64,000 nucleotides of DNA from Christiangramia lutea (GTDB taxonomy: Bacteria; Bacteroidota; Bacteroidia; Flavobacteriales; Flavobacteriaceae): contig NZ_JAKVTV010000001.1 of NCBI RefSeq assembly GCF_022489035.1, forward strand, positions 682,001-746,000, read 5' to 3'. Position numbers and translations under genes: made by a program. The notes beneath the pieces were generated by a model that saw only the letters and a list, made by a program, of their open reading frames with translations, searched no databases and had not been told where the DNA came from. Shown here piece after piece: positions 53,864-62,764 of this stretch (positions are counted from its first letter, which is position 1; each line of letters starts with the position of its first letter).

Positions 53864-55456
53864 CTACGGAATTAGAGCCTTAAGATCTTCCAGGGTATTC
53901 GCTTCTTCTATCTTCTTATCGCTTCTCCACCTGAGAATTCTTGGAAATCTTGTAGCCACGCCGCTTTTATGTCTTTTAGACTCTGCAATTCCTTCAAAAG
54001 CGATCTCAAAAACATGATGTGGAGTTACACTTCTCACGGGTCCAAAACGTTCTAGCGTATTCTTTTTGATCCAGGCATCCAGTTGCCTGAATTCCTTATC
54101 TGTTAATCCGGAATATGCTTTGGCAAAGGTCACCAGTTCTTCTTTTTCATTGTCCCACAACCCGAAAGTATAATCTGTGAAGAGATTGCTTCTTCTCCCA
54201 TGACCTCTCATGGCATAAGTAAGTACCGCATCTATAGTTAAAGGATCTACCTTCCACTTCCACCAGTCTCCTTTTTTTCGACCCACCAGGTAAGGAGAAT
54301 CCAGCCTTTTCAGCATCAGCCCTTCAGATTTCACTTCCCTGGATTTTTCCCTTTCCATGGCAGCTTCATCCCAGTTCTTAAATTGAATAGTTTCAGACAA
54401 ATGTAATGGGAGTTCTTCCGACTTTACCTCGTGATACAGCTTTTCCAGGACTTCCCTTCGTTTTCCAAAAGCCATGTCCCTGATATCCTCTCCGTTGCAT
54501 TCCAGAATATCATAGGCTTTGAGGATCACCGGAGTTTTCTCCAGAAGCTTTTTTGTAACATTTTTGCGTCCAATCCTGGTTTGAAGATCTCGAAAAGTAC
54601 CAATCTCTCCTTTCGGAAATGGCAGGATCTCCCCATCTATCACCGTCCCGTTTGGAATTGCTTCAAGCAAAGCTTCAAATTCGGGATATTTATCGGTTAC
54701 CAGTTCTTCACCACGGCTCCAAACGAATAATTCATCATTTCTAATGATCACCTGCGATCTTATACCGTCCCACTTATGTTCGGCACTCCATTCGGAAACA
54801 TCCCCCAGGTCTTTAGGTTCATCTTCTATAGCGTAGGCCAGGTAAAACGGGTATGGTTTAGAAAGAAAATCTTCTTCATTTTCTTCCAGAATTAACTTAT
54901 TAAAAGTGATCTTCGATGGTTCCCAGTTCCCCATTAATTTATAGGCCAAAATATCTTCATCAATATCCGTAGCCCTTGATAGTGCCCGGGTCATTAATTT
55001 CTGACTAACCCCAATCCTGAAACTACCTGTAATTAATTTTGTAAAAACGAAACGTTCGTAATAATTCAAATTGAGCCAGTTGTCAAAGAGATATTCCTTT
55101 TTTTCCTCTTCAGATTTAGGTTTTAATTCCAGGATTTCCAGCAGGAACTGGTTCAGGCTTTTTTCTGTGGAATTATCTGAAGCCGGAATAATCAAAGCAA
55201 TGGTTTCAGCCAGGTCTCCAACAATATGGTAGGATTCTTCGAATAGCCAGAGAGGTATTTTTGCAAGTTCTGATGCCCATTCACGCATTAAGGTAGTGTT
55301 CACAGGCCTGGGAGGTCTGCGATGACTAAGAATTGCAATGGTCCATACCTTGTCTTTTGGTGGAGCATTCCGGAAATATTCAGTCAGGGCCTCTACCTTT
55401 ATGGTAGTCTTATTGGTGCTGTCCAGTGTTTTTATAAGATCTGCAAACCTCTTCAT
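53864..55456 (-). CDS. ATP-dependent DNA ligase (ligase-associated repair cluster)
   Basis: Seals nicks using ATP. The 530-residue protein has an N-terminal helical DNA-binding domain (about residues 1-190), the adenylation domain with the nucleophile lysine K228 in EHKWDGIRSQ, and motifs VIDGEILPF (III/IIIa region), GLMLKRLDSPYLVGRK (IV) and WWKWKVDP (V), then an OB domain. It overlaps the exonuclease gene by 4 bases, so the two are coupled. It is distinct from the replicative NAD ligase. Confidence 0.95.
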   Translation of the reverse strand: MKRFADLIKTLDSTNKTTIKVEALTEYFRNAPPKDKVWTIAILSHRRPPRPVNTTLMREWASELAKIPLWLFEESYHIVGDLAETIALIIPASDNSTEKSLNQFLLEILELKPKSEEEKKEYLFDNWLNLNYYERFVFTKLITGSFRIGVSQKLMTRALSRATDIDEDILAYKLMGNWEPSKITFNKLILEENEEDFLSKPYPFYLAYAIEDEPKDLGDVSEWSAEHKWDGIRSQVIIRNDELFVWSRGEELVTDKYPEFEALLEAIPNGTVIDGEILPFPKGEIGTFRDLQTRIGRKNVTKKLLEKTPVILKAYDILECNGEDIRDMAFGKRREVLEKLYHEVKSEELPLHLSETIQFKNWDEAAMEREKSREVKSEGLMLKRLDSPYLVGRKKGDWWKWKVDPLTIDAVLTYAMRGHGRRSNLFTDYTFGLWDNEKEELVTFAKAYSGLTDKEFRQLDAWIKKNTLERFGPVRSVTPHHVFEIAFEGIAESKRHKSGVATRFPRILRWRSDKKIEEANTLEDLKALIP

Positions 55457-56475
55457 TCTGAATCTTTTTCCTTTTCTGCTTCCATTTGACCGGTTTCTCC
55501 TTCATATTGGGTTTCCTCAGTTCTTGCGTCGTATCCCTGTTCTCTTAAAAACCTTGAAAATATATCGGTATAACCATGGGTACAGATCACTTTTTCACAA
55601 CCGGTTTCTTTAATCGAGGTGAGCAAGCCCTGCCAGTCACAATGATCGCTTAGCACAAAACCTTTATCTATAGCTCTACGCCTTCTGGCACCACGAAAGG
55701 TCATCCAGCCGCTGGCCGAAGCAGTAACATAAGGCACCATTTTTCTTATCCAGGTTGACCCGTGTGCACTCCCCGGAGCAAGTACGATATTGCCCTTTAT
55801 TTCATCCTTTTTTGTTTCCCGGGTGATCCTTATGGTACTCGGGAAATCCATCTGATCTCGAAGAACTTCGGTCATATTCTCAATGGCTCCATGAGTGTAG
55901 ATCTTCCCAATGGAAGTATCCAGATGTTTGAGTAACCGCTGAGCCTTACCTAGAGAATACCCAAATAATACTGAAGTTCTTCCATCCTCTTTATTTTGCT
56001 GCCACCAGTTATTTATATCCTGAAAAACCTTCTCCTGAGGTGTCCATTTGAATGCTGGAAGTCCAAAAGTACATTCTGTAATAAAGGTGTCGCATTTTAC
56101 CGGTTCATAAGGAACAGCAACGCCATCATCCTCGGTCTTATAATCTCCTGTAAAAACCCATACTTCCCCTTGATGCTCAACCCTAATTTGTGAGGATCCA
56201 ATAATATGCCCGGCTGGATGCATGGAAAATTTAACACCATTTACGGTAAAGCTCTCATTCCATTCCACCCCCGAAACTATAATGTCACCAAGTCTGTGTT
56301 TTATTATGGGGACATTGCTATGATGGGTGATATATTTTTTATGCCCCCACCTGGAATGGTCAGCATGGCCATGAGAAATAATGGCCTTATCTACCGGCTT
56401 CCACGGATCCAGATAGACATCTGCCGCTTCGCAATAGATTCCTTTATCATTAAATACCAGTAAGGGTGTTTTCAT
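55453..56475 (-). CDS. MBL-fold exonuclease, ligase-associated DNA damage response
   Basis: Metallo-beta-lactamase/beta-CASP nuclease of the SNM1/Pso2 type, 340 residues. The metal-binding HxHADH motif is seen as ISHGHADHSRW, with VFTGDYKTEDDG and LSDHCDWQGLL further on. Family members from the Pseudomonas repair cluster are reported as exonucleases. It is the first gene of the ligase unit. A C-terminal acidic tail of about 20 residues is low complexity. Confidence 0.92.
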   Translation of the reverse strand: MKTPLLVFNDKGIYCEAADVYLDPWKPVDKAIISHGHADHSRWGHKKYITHHSNVPIIKHRLGDIIVSGVEWNESFTVNGVKFSMHPAGHIIGSSQIRVEHQGEVWVFTGDYKTEDDGVAVPYEPVKCDTFITECTFGLPAFKWTPQEKVFQDINNWWQQNKEDGRTSVLFGYSLGKAQRLLKHLDTSIGKIYTHGAIENMTEVLRDQMDFPSTIRITRETKKDEIKGNIVLAPGSAHGSTWIRKMVPYVTASASGWMTFRGARRRRAIDKGFVLSDHCDWQGLLTSIKETGCEKVICTHGYTDIFSRFLREQGYDARTEETQYEGETGQMEAEKEKDSE

Positions 56476-56571
56476 ATTTTTTTTGAAGGAGATTCAATTT
56501 ATAGATTTGATACCTCACGGAAAAAGGATTAAGAAAAGATTAGCGATTGATCAGAATTAATTTAGGTTTGC

Positions 56572-56607
56572 TTTGTTACTAAATAGCTGAGTGTTTGACT
56601 ATATTTG
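56572..56607 (+). promoter_or_regulatory. Promoter of the TerB-like gene
   Basis: TTTG (56572-56575), 24 bases, then TATATTTG (56600-56607). The -7 box is a full match, but the spacer is slightly long. It is 22 bases before the ATG. Confidence 0.6.
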
Positions 56608-56628
56608 TAGTATAAAACCAATATAAGA

Positions 56629-57060
56629 ATGTCCTTTTCAGATTTATTTGGCTCGGGAGAGCACTTACGAAATCTTAGTCATTTCGCTTCTATCGTAAAC
56701 CTTGCAGCGGTTGACGGAGAGATAAACGAGGATGAAGAAAATCTTCTAAAACGCTTTGCAAGAAAATTAGATATTAGTGAGGAAGAATACGCTAAGGTCC
56801 TGGAAAACCCAAAATCGTTTCCTCTTTCATCTTATAATAGTATTGAAAGAAGACTAGAACGTCTTCATGACCTCTTTAAAATAATCTTCGCCGATCATAT
56901 CATTGATGACGAAGAGACCGAACTTATTAAAAAGTATGCCATAGGCCTTGGTTTCTCTAGCCAGGCTTCTGAAGGGATCATCAAAAGATCTATACAGATT
57001 TTTAGCGGGCAGTTAGGATTTGATGACTATCGCTATTTACTAGAAAAGGAGAACGACTGA
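56629..57060 (+). CDS. TerB-family (tellurite-resistance-like) protein
   Basis: A 143-residue all-helical soluble protein. Two similar halves carry the acidic metal-binding pattern of Ter[22 protein letters not shown] and [19 protein letters not shown]. No other ter gene is nearby, so a general stress or metal-sensing role is more likely than tellurite resistance. The 3' end overlaps fbp by 28 bases on the other strand. Confidence 0.83.
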   Translation: MSFSDLFGSGEHLRNLSHFASIVNLAAVDGEINEDEENLLKRFARKLDISEEEYAKVLENPKSFPLSSYNSIERRLERLHDLFKIIFADHIIDDEETELIKKYAIGLGFSSQASEGIIKRSIQIFSGQLGFDDYRYLLEKEND

Positions 57061-58079
57061 GACTGACCACTTTTTTCAGCCCTTGCCATAAATTCTTCAG
57101 CCTTTTCAACCATTTTTTTGCTTCCGCAGAAAAAAGGTACACGCTGATGTAATTCAGTGGGCAGGATATCCATAATTCTTTGGAAACCATCGCTGGCCTT
57201 TCCACCCGCCTGTTCCGTTAAAAACGCCATGGGGTTACATTCATATAGTAATCTTAATTTACCACTGCTGTTTTTAGAACTTTTCGGATACATAAAAATT
57301 CCGCCCTTGATCATATTTCTATGAATATCTGAAACCATCGAGCCAATATATCTGGAAGTATATGGCCGATCACCTTCCTCTTCCTGGCAGTATTTTATAT
57401 AATCTTTAACTCCCTGAGGAAAATGTATGTAATTACCTTCATTTATCGAATAGATCCTGCCATCCTCGGGAAATTTCATATCGGGATGTGAAAGATACCA
57501 TGATCCCAGAGCCGGGTTAAGCGTAAAACCGTTCACCCCGAATCCCGTTGTATATACGAGCATAGTGGAAGTGCCATAAATGATGTAACCCGCAGCAACC
57601 TGTTTATTTCCTGGCTGAAGAAAATCTTCTTTCTGTACCGGGGTTCCCATAGGCGTAACTCGCTTATAGATTGAAAAAATCGTACCTACAGAAACGTTTA
57701 CATCAATATTTGAACTTCCGTCCAAAGGATCCATCAAAACCACATATTTATTCTGGTTATCCCCCTTATGCCCTTTGATCTGGATAAAATCATCATTTTC
57801 CTCAGAAGCGATCCCACAAACGATCTCCCTGTTGGTTAGAGTCTGAATAAATTTATTATTAGCATAAACATCCAGCTTTTGCTGGTCTTCACCCTGAACA
57901 TTGGTTTCTCCATAAGCCCCGATAATGTCCACAAGTCCTGCTTTATTCACCTCGTGATTCACAACCTTGGCCGCAAGCCTCAAAGAGTTGATCAATCTTG
58001 AAAGTTCTCCTGAAGATCCGGGAAAATGCGCTTGATTCTCGATAATAAATTCTCCCAGGGTTTGATTTGGCTTAGGCAT
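57033..58079 (-). CDS. fbp: Fructose-1,6-bisphosphatase, class 1
   Basis: Gluconeogenic phosphatase. From the ATG at 58079 it is 348 residues; a TTG at 58085 would add two. The signature [19 protein letters not shown] holds the metal-binding aspartates, and [21 protein letters not shown] completes the active site. Length fits the bacterial enzyme. It stands alone between TerB (overlapping end) and the divergent SMR gene. Confidence 0.97.
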   Translation of the reverse strand: MPKPNQTLGEFIIENQAHFPGSSGELSRLINSLRLAAKVVNHEVNKAGLVDIIGAYGETNVQGEDQQKLDVYANNKFIQTLTNREIVCGIASEENDDFIQIKGHKGDNQNKYVVLMDPLDGSSNIDVNVSVGTIFSIYKRVTPMGTPVQKEDFLQPGNKQVAAGYIIYGTSTMLVYTTGFGVNGFTLNPALGSWYLSHPDMKFPEDGRIYSINEGNYIHFPQGVKDYIKYCQEEEGDRPYTSRYIGSMVSDIHRNMIKGGIFMYPKSSKNSSGKLRLLYECNPMAFLTEQAGGKASDGFQRIMDILPTELHQRVPFFCGSKKMVEKAEEFMARAEKSGQSQSFSFSSK

Positions 58080-58137
58080 GGACAAAGTTTATTTTTTTAG
58101 GTTGGCTAAAGTATTAAAATTTCGACTTACTACAACG

Positions 58138-58172
58138 TTTTCGCTTATAAAGTAAATCATTGTTTAGATTTG
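58138..58172 (+). promoter_or_regulatory. Promoter of the SMR exporter gene
   Basis: TTTT (58138-58141), about 23 bases, then TAGATTTG (58165-58172), a full -7 match. It is about 31 bases before the ATG, leaving no room for a guanidine riboswitch between the two. Confidence 0.5.
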
Positions 58173-58203
58173 TGATTATAAATCAACTCTACCTGGTTAA
58201 AGG

Positions 58204-58530
58204 ATGAACTGGATATTACTCATTATTGCGGGTTTCTTCGAAGTGGCCTTCGCCGCCTGCCTTGGAAAAGCTAAAAGTGCAACGGGTACGGAAGCTACTT
58301 TATGGTATCTTGGATTTATTATTTGTTTGGCGATTAGTATGGGTTTGCTGGTAAAGGTGACCAAAGTGCTTCCCATAGGCACGGCCTACGCAGTCTGGAC
58401 CGGGATAGGTGCCGTGGGTACCGTACTCATAGGTATTCTGGTTTTTAAAGAACCAACAAGTTTCTGGAGAATGTTCTTCATTATCACTCTAATTGCTTCA
58501 ATCGTTGGATTAAAATTCGTATCAAATTAA
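58204..58530 (+). CDS. SMR-family exporter, Gdx/SugE-like
   Basis: A 108-residue four-helix protein with the essential membrane glutamate E13 (AGFFEVAFAACLGKA) and the highly conserved LPIGTAYAVWTGIGAVGTVL, which matches SugE/Gdx rather than EmrE. Gdx exports guanidinium in proton antiport; some relatives export quaternary ammonium compounds, so substrate is by subfamily. Only one SMR gene is present, so it should be a dual-topology homodimer. Confidence 0.88.
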   Translation: MNWILLIIAGFFEVAFAACLGKAKSATGTEATLWYLGFIICLAISMGLLVKVTKVLPIGTAYAVWTGIGAVGTVLIGILVFKEPTSFWRMFFIITLIASIVGLKFVSN

Positions 58531-58547
58531 AAAATTCTAGAAACGCA

Positions 58548-59036
58548 ATGAAAATATCTGTACGCAAAGCTAAGGAAGAAGACATGGGTGAGGTACTGAA
58601 ACTCATAAATGAACTGGCTGTTTTTGAAAAGGAACCAGATGCAGTGATCATCGATGAGAATGACCTCATCAGGGACGGATTCGGAAAAAACCCGTCATTC
58701 CAGTGCTTTGTTGGGGAAGCTGAAGGAAAAATCGAAGGAATGGCCCTGGTATATTTCAGGTATTCTACCTGGAAAGGAAAGACCGTACACCTGGAAGATC
58801 TTATTGTTAGGGAGAAATTCAGAGGAAAAGGAATTGGATCTGCCCTTTATACCGAAGTGATCAAATATGCGTTCGACGAGAATGTAAAACGTGTAGAATG
58901 GGTGGTACTTAACTGGAATAAAGATGCTGCAGATTTCTACCGTAGAAGTGGTGCAGAGGTTATGGAGGTCTGGGATACGGTGCAAATGGATGAAGCAGCC
59001 ATGGAAAGTTACCTTAAAGGCAAAGGCATCCTTTAA
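58548..59036 (+). CDS. GNAT acetyltransferase, first of a tandem pair
   Basis: A 162-residue GNAT-fold protein with the acetyl-CoA loop RGKGIGSALY near residue 87 and the segment GMALVYFRYSTWKGKTVHLEDL typical of diamine/thialysine acetyltransferases. It is closely related to the next gene; the segment from GKIEGMAL to LEDLIVRE is nearly identical in both. It begins 17 bases after the SMR gene and may share its promoter. The substrate may be a small amine, by family only. Confidence 0.88.
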   Translation: MKISVRKAKEEDMGEVLKLINELAVFEKEPDAVIIDENDLIRDGFGKNPSFQCFVGEAEGKIEGMALVYFRYSTWKGKTVHLEDLIVREKFRGKGIGSALYTEVIKYAFDENVKRVEWVVLNWNKDAADFYRRSGAEVMEVWDTVQMDEAAMESYLKGKGIL

Positions 59037-59092
59037 GAACATATTAATAGCCTTATAGAAAGCAATCCGTATTTTTGTTAAAAATCTGAATT

Positions 59093-59566
59093 ATGGAATA
59101 TACTATCCGAGAAGCCAAAAGAGAAGATATGAACGATGTTCTCGTTCTCATCAAAGAACTGGCAGAACACGAAAACCACCTGGAAGATGTTGAAGTTACC
59201 GTAGAGGACCTTGAACATGAAGGTTTCGACAATGGAAATTTCAAATGCTTTGTAGCCGATGTTGATGGAAAGATTGAAGGAATGGCATTGGTATATTTCA
59301 GATTCTCAACCTGGAAAGGAAGAACAGTTCACTTGGAAGATCTAATTGTTCGTGAAAGCATGCGCGGAACAGGGTTGGGAGGCGCTCTTTACCAACAAGT
59401 GGTAAAATATGGCCACGAACATGGCGTTAAGCGTATAGAATGGGTAGTTTCAGAAGGCAATAGAAATGCCATTGAATTCTATGAAAATACCGGAGCTCAA
59501 ATAAAAGAAAGCTGGAAGACCGTGCACATGGAAGAAAGCGGTATTCAAAAAAATGTAAAGAAATAG
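59093..59566 (+). CDS. GNAT acetyltransferase, second of a tandem pair
   Basis: A 157-residue paralogue of the preceding gene with the acetyl-CoA loop RGTGLGGALYQ and the same FSTWKGRTVHLEDLIVRE core. The N-terminal part is more acidic (EHENHLEDVEVTVEDLEHE). Its TAG stop overlaps the GTG start of aspartokinase by one base, so the two are translationally coupled. A link to lysine or diamine metabolism is plausible but not shown. Confidence 0.88.
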   Translation: MEYTIREAKREDMNDVLVLIKELAEHENHLEDVEVTVEDLEHEGFDNGNFKCFVADVDGKIEGMALVYFRFSTWKGRTVHLEDLIVRESMRGTGLGGALYQQVVKYGHEHGVKRIEWVVSEGNRNAIEFYENTGAQIKESWKTVHMEESGIQKNVKK

Positions 59567-60819
59567 TGATAAAAGTTTATAAGTTCGGGGGTGCCTCTGT
59601 AAAAGATGCCGAAGGCGTAAAAAATCTTATTAAAGTACTTAACGAAACCGGAAGCGAGAACAAGCTTATCGTAGTTTCAGCCATGGGAAAAACCACTAAC
59701 GCGCTGGAAATTGTTGTAAAAGACTATCTGAAATATTCGAACATTCCAGAAAGCCTTGAGGAAGTAAAGGATTACCACCAGGCCATTATTGAGGAGCTTT
59801 TCGAAAGTAGGGATTTACCTGTTTATAGCAAAATACAAAACCTTTTTACCGAACTTGAAAATTTTCTGGAGCATAATAAATCCAATCAGTACGACTTTGT
59901 GTACGATCAGATCGTATGTTACGGAGAACTTATTTCTACAACCATTGTAAGCGAATACCTTAATTCCAAGGATTTGGATTCGAATTGGCTGGATGCTAGA
60001 GACCTGATTAAAACTGACAGCACTTATCGTGATGCCCAGGTGAACTGGACCAAAACAATAGACTTCATTCAGGACAACATAAATCCTGGAAAGCTTAATA
60101 TCACCCAGGGTTTTATCGCCTCAGATCCTAATAATTTCACCACCACTCTAGGTCGTGAAGGTTCAGATTATTCTGCAGCTATCTTTGCTTATTGCATGAA
60201 TGCTGAAAGCTTAACCATTTGGAAGGATGTTCCAGGTGTATTAAATGCCGATCCAAGGTATTTTAGCAATGCAGAATTACTGAATAAGATATCGTATGAA
60301 GAGGCCATCGAACTCGCTTTTTATGGGGCTTCAGTAATCCACCCTAAAACGCTTCAGCCTTTACAGAGAAAGGAAATACCCCTTTATGTTCGATCATTTC
60401 TAAATCCAAAAGGAGAAGGAACTGCGGTAAGTAAGGGAAAAACGATATTCCCGGAAATACCTTGCTTTATTGTCAAAAAAGATCAGGTTTTGATCTCACT
60501 TTCCTCACTGGATTTCTCATTTATGGTGGAAGAAAATATCTCGGAAATTTTCAAACTTTTTCACCATTACCAGATGAAGGTAGACCTAATTCAGAATTCT
60601 GCAATTAGCTTCAGAGTATGTGTTGATAATAAGTTCAACCAGCTTGAAAAGCTTATTCAGCATTTAAAAGCCAGGTTCAAAGTAGACTATAAAACCGGAG
60701 TTTCTCTCTACACGATAAGGCACTTCAATGAACAGGCCATTAATAGCCTTGAGAAGGACAAAAATGTCCTTTTAAAACAGCTTACCCAAAACACAGTTCA
60801 GCTAGTAGCTGAAAACTAA
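59566..60819 (+). CDS. lysC: Aspartate kinase
   Basis: First step of the aspartate family pathway (lysine, threonine, methionine, diaminopimelate). The 417-residue protein starts VYKFGGASVKDAEGVKNL (usual KFGGTSV) and contains TTLGREGSDYSAAIFA and WKDVPGVLNADPRYF. The C-terminal about 110 residues hold ACT-like regulatory sequence. It is monofunctional, with no homoserine dehydrogenase part. The start is a GTG overlapping the previous stop. Confidence 0.94.
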   Translation: MIKVYKFGGASVKDAEGVKNLIKVLNETGSENKLIVVSAMGKTTNALEIVVKDYLKYSNIPESLEEVKDYHQAIIEELFESRDLPVYSKIQNLFTELENFLEHNKSNQYDFVYDQIVCYGELISTTIVSEYLNSKDLDSNWLDARDLIKTDSTYRDAQVNWTKTIDFIQDNINPGKLNITQGFIASDPNNFTTTLGREGSDYSAAIFAYCMNAESLTIWKDVPGVLNADPRYFSNAELLNKISYEEAIELAFYGASVIHPKTLQPLQRKEIPLYVRSFLNPKGEGTAVSKGKTIFPEIPCFIVKKDQVLISLSSLDFSFMVEENISEIFKLFHHYQMKVDLIQNSAISFRVCVDNKFNQLEKLIQHLKARFKVDYKTGVSLYTIRHFNEQAINSLEKDKNVLLKQLTQNTVQLVAEN

Positions 60820-60832
60820 TTTTTGATTTCTT

Positions 60833-60862
60833 ATTTTTGATTGAACCAAACCAATCAAAAAT
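60833..60862 (+). promoter_or_regulatory. Perfect 11-base inverted repeat ending in the start codon of the OlsF-like gene
   Basis: ATTTTTGATTG (60833-60843), loop AACCAAAC, CAATCAAAAAT (60852-60862). The last two bases are the first two of the ATG. A third related copy, ATTTTTGATTT, lies at 60819-60829. The left arm includes TATTTTTG, a -7-like box (60832-60839). It could fold over the start codon in RNA or serve as an operator. Confidence 0.6.
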
Positions 60863-62666
60863 GGGAATTGTAAGTGCCAAAGAAGTCGCCAAGGTAATGA
60901 ACCTTCGCAAACTCGGATTTTTGGGAACGGGAATTGGTTGGCTTATTTTAAAGACCACAAAATTATCCAGGATCAATAATGAATATGACCAGAGAAAAGA
61001 TCTTGAAGGCACCGATTTTATCGAATCTATCCTGAAAGAATTCGAGATCGACTATGAAATTCCCGAAAAGGACCTTAAACGAATTCCGAATGATGGCCCT
61101 TTTATCACGATTTCCAACCATCCACTGGGAGGTATAGACGGAATGATCCTTATGAAGACCGTACTTGAAAAAAGAGCAGATTATAAGGTGATAGCCAATT
61201 TTCTTCTACACCGTCTCGAACCTTTAAAACCATATATTTTACCGGTAAATCCTTTTGAAGATCATAAGGAGGCAAAATCCAGCCTAAGCGGCATGAAAAA
61301 TGCCATGAAACACCTTAAAGAAGGTAAGGCTTTAGGAATCTTCCCGGCAGGAGAAGTATCTACTTACAGGGACAAAAAGATGATCGTAGACCGCCCCTGG
61401 GAACCGTCGGCTATGAAACTTATCCAAAAATCCAAGGTTCCGGTAGTTCCTATTTATTTTCATGCGAAAAATAGCCTGTTTTTCTATCGACTGGCTTCAT
61501 TTAGCGATGTTTTAAGAACTGCCAAGCTGCCTAGTGAAATGCTCACTCAAAGAAAGCGAAAGATAAAAGTAAGGGTGGGACATCCAATATCTGTTGAAGA
61601 CCAGCAGGAACACTCTAATCTGGAAGCATACACAGCTTTCCTTCGCCGTAAAACCTATATGCTGGCCAACGTATTTGAAAAGAAGAAGCTTTTAGGAAAC
61701 CTGCCAAAAAAGATCAAGATTCCAAGATCCCCGAAAGAAATAGCAGAGGAAACCAATGCTGAATTAATGAAGTTAGAAATAGAAAATTGTCGGAAAATGG
61801 ACAAGAGACTACTTCAAAGCAAGAATTATGAGGTTTTCCTGGCAAAAAGAGAGGTTATCCCCAATATTCTGAATGAGATTGGCAGATTAAGGGAGATCAC
61901 CTTCCGCGAGGTTGGAGAAGGAACAAATAACAGTACAGATCTCGACAGTTTTGACGAATATTACCACCACCTCTTTCTTTGGGATAAGGATGCAGAAAAA
62001 ATAGCCGGAGCTTACCGAATGGGAATGGGTAGCGAGATCTTTGCTAATCACGGAATCGATGGTTTTTACCTACAGGATTTGTTCAGGTTTGAACCCGAAT
62101 TGTATAAAATGATGAGTCAGTCCATTGAAATGGGAAGAGCCTTCATTATAAAAGACTACCAGCAGAAGCCAATGCCGCTGTTCCTTCTATGGAAAGGAAT
62201 TGTTCACTGTACTCTGAGGTTTCCAGAGCATAAATACCTGATTGGAGGGGTGACCATTAGTGATAAGTTCAGTAATTTTTCAAAGTCATTGATGATCGAA
62301 TTCATGAAATCGAATTATTACGATCCTTATGTGGCTCAATATGTAAGGCCAAAAAAGGAATTTAAGGTAAAACTGGAAGATGCAGACAAAGACCTGGTTT
62401 TTGATGAAAGTGAAGCCGATCTAAATAAATTCGACAAGATCATAGACGAACTTGAAACTGAAAACCTGCGTCTGCCTGTACTCATCAAAAAATACATCAA
62501 ACAGAATGCGAAAGTAGTGGCGTTCAATGTAGATCCTTTATTCAATGATGCTGTGGACGGCCTCATGTACATTAGAATTGCCGATCTTCCTGAAAGTACG
62601 GTAAAACCGGTTATGGAAGAATTTCAGAAAGAACTGGAAGAAAGAGCCGCCGCGAACGGGAAATAA
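60861..62666 (+). CDS. olsF: OlsF-like bifunctional acyltransferase (ornithine lipid synthesis)
   Basis: From the ATG at 60861 it is 601 residues; a TTG at 60837 would add eight and lies in the inverted repeat. The N-terminal domain (about residues 70-270) is PlsC-like with the H-x4-D motif in NHPLGGIDG and FPAGEVSTY. The C-terminal domain (about 310-500) is OlsB/GNAT-like with REITFREVGEGT, YLQDLFRF and EMGRAFI. OlsF of Serratia and Flavobacterium joins both steps of ornithine lipid synthesis, the C-terminal part N-acylating ornithine and the N-terminal part O-acylating it. This architecture matches, so the call is by domain order. Confidence 0.8.
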   Translation: MGIVSAKEVAKVMNLRKLGFLGTGIGWLILKTTKLSRINNEYDQRKDLEGTDFIESILKEFEIDYEIPEKDLKRIPNDGPFITISNHPLGGIDGMILMKTVLEKRADYKVIANFLLHRLEPLKPYILPVNPFEDHKEAKSSLSGMKNAMKHLKEGKALGIFPAGEVSTYRDKKMIVDRPWEPSAMKLIQKSKVPVVPIYFHAKNSLFFYRLASFSDVLRTAKLPSEMLTQRKRKIKVRVGHPISVEDQQEHSNLEAYTAFLRRKTYMLANVFEKKKLLGNLPKKIKIPRSPKEIAEETNAELMKLEIENCRKMDKRLLQSKNYEVFLAKREVIPNILNEIGRLREITFREVGEGTNNSTDLDSFDEYYHHLFLWDKDAEKIAGAYRMGMGSEIFANHGIDGFYLQDLFRFEPELYKMMSQSIEMGRAFIIKDYQQKPMPLFLLWKGIVHCTLRFPEHKYLIGGVTISDKFSNFSKSLMIEFMKSNYYDPYVAQYVRPKKEFKVKLEDADKDLVFDESEADLNKFDKIIDELETENLRLPVLIKKYIKQNAKVVAFNVDPLFNDAVDGLMYIRIADLPESTVKPVMEEFQKELEERAAANGK

Positions 62667-62673
62667 AAATTTC

Positions 62674-62754
62674 ATTGTTAAGATACTGTTATTACTCGGT
62701 TCATTCTGGGCAATCTTTGCATTCCTCCTTATCTTGTTAAAAGTTGAAAATTAG
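62674..62754 (+). CDS. Possible 26-residue membrane peptide with ATT start
   Basis: An open frame from an ATT at 62674 to TAG at 62752 reads IVKILLLLGSFWAIFAFL and then LILLKVEN, one perfect membrane helix with a charged end. No ATG, GTG or TTG is available in frame before a stop. It fills the space between the OlsF-like gene and the next one. It may be a real small protein with an unusual start or chance. Confidence 0.3.
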   Translation: MVKILLLLGSFWAIFAFLLILLKVEN

Positions 62755-62764
62755 AATAAATACT

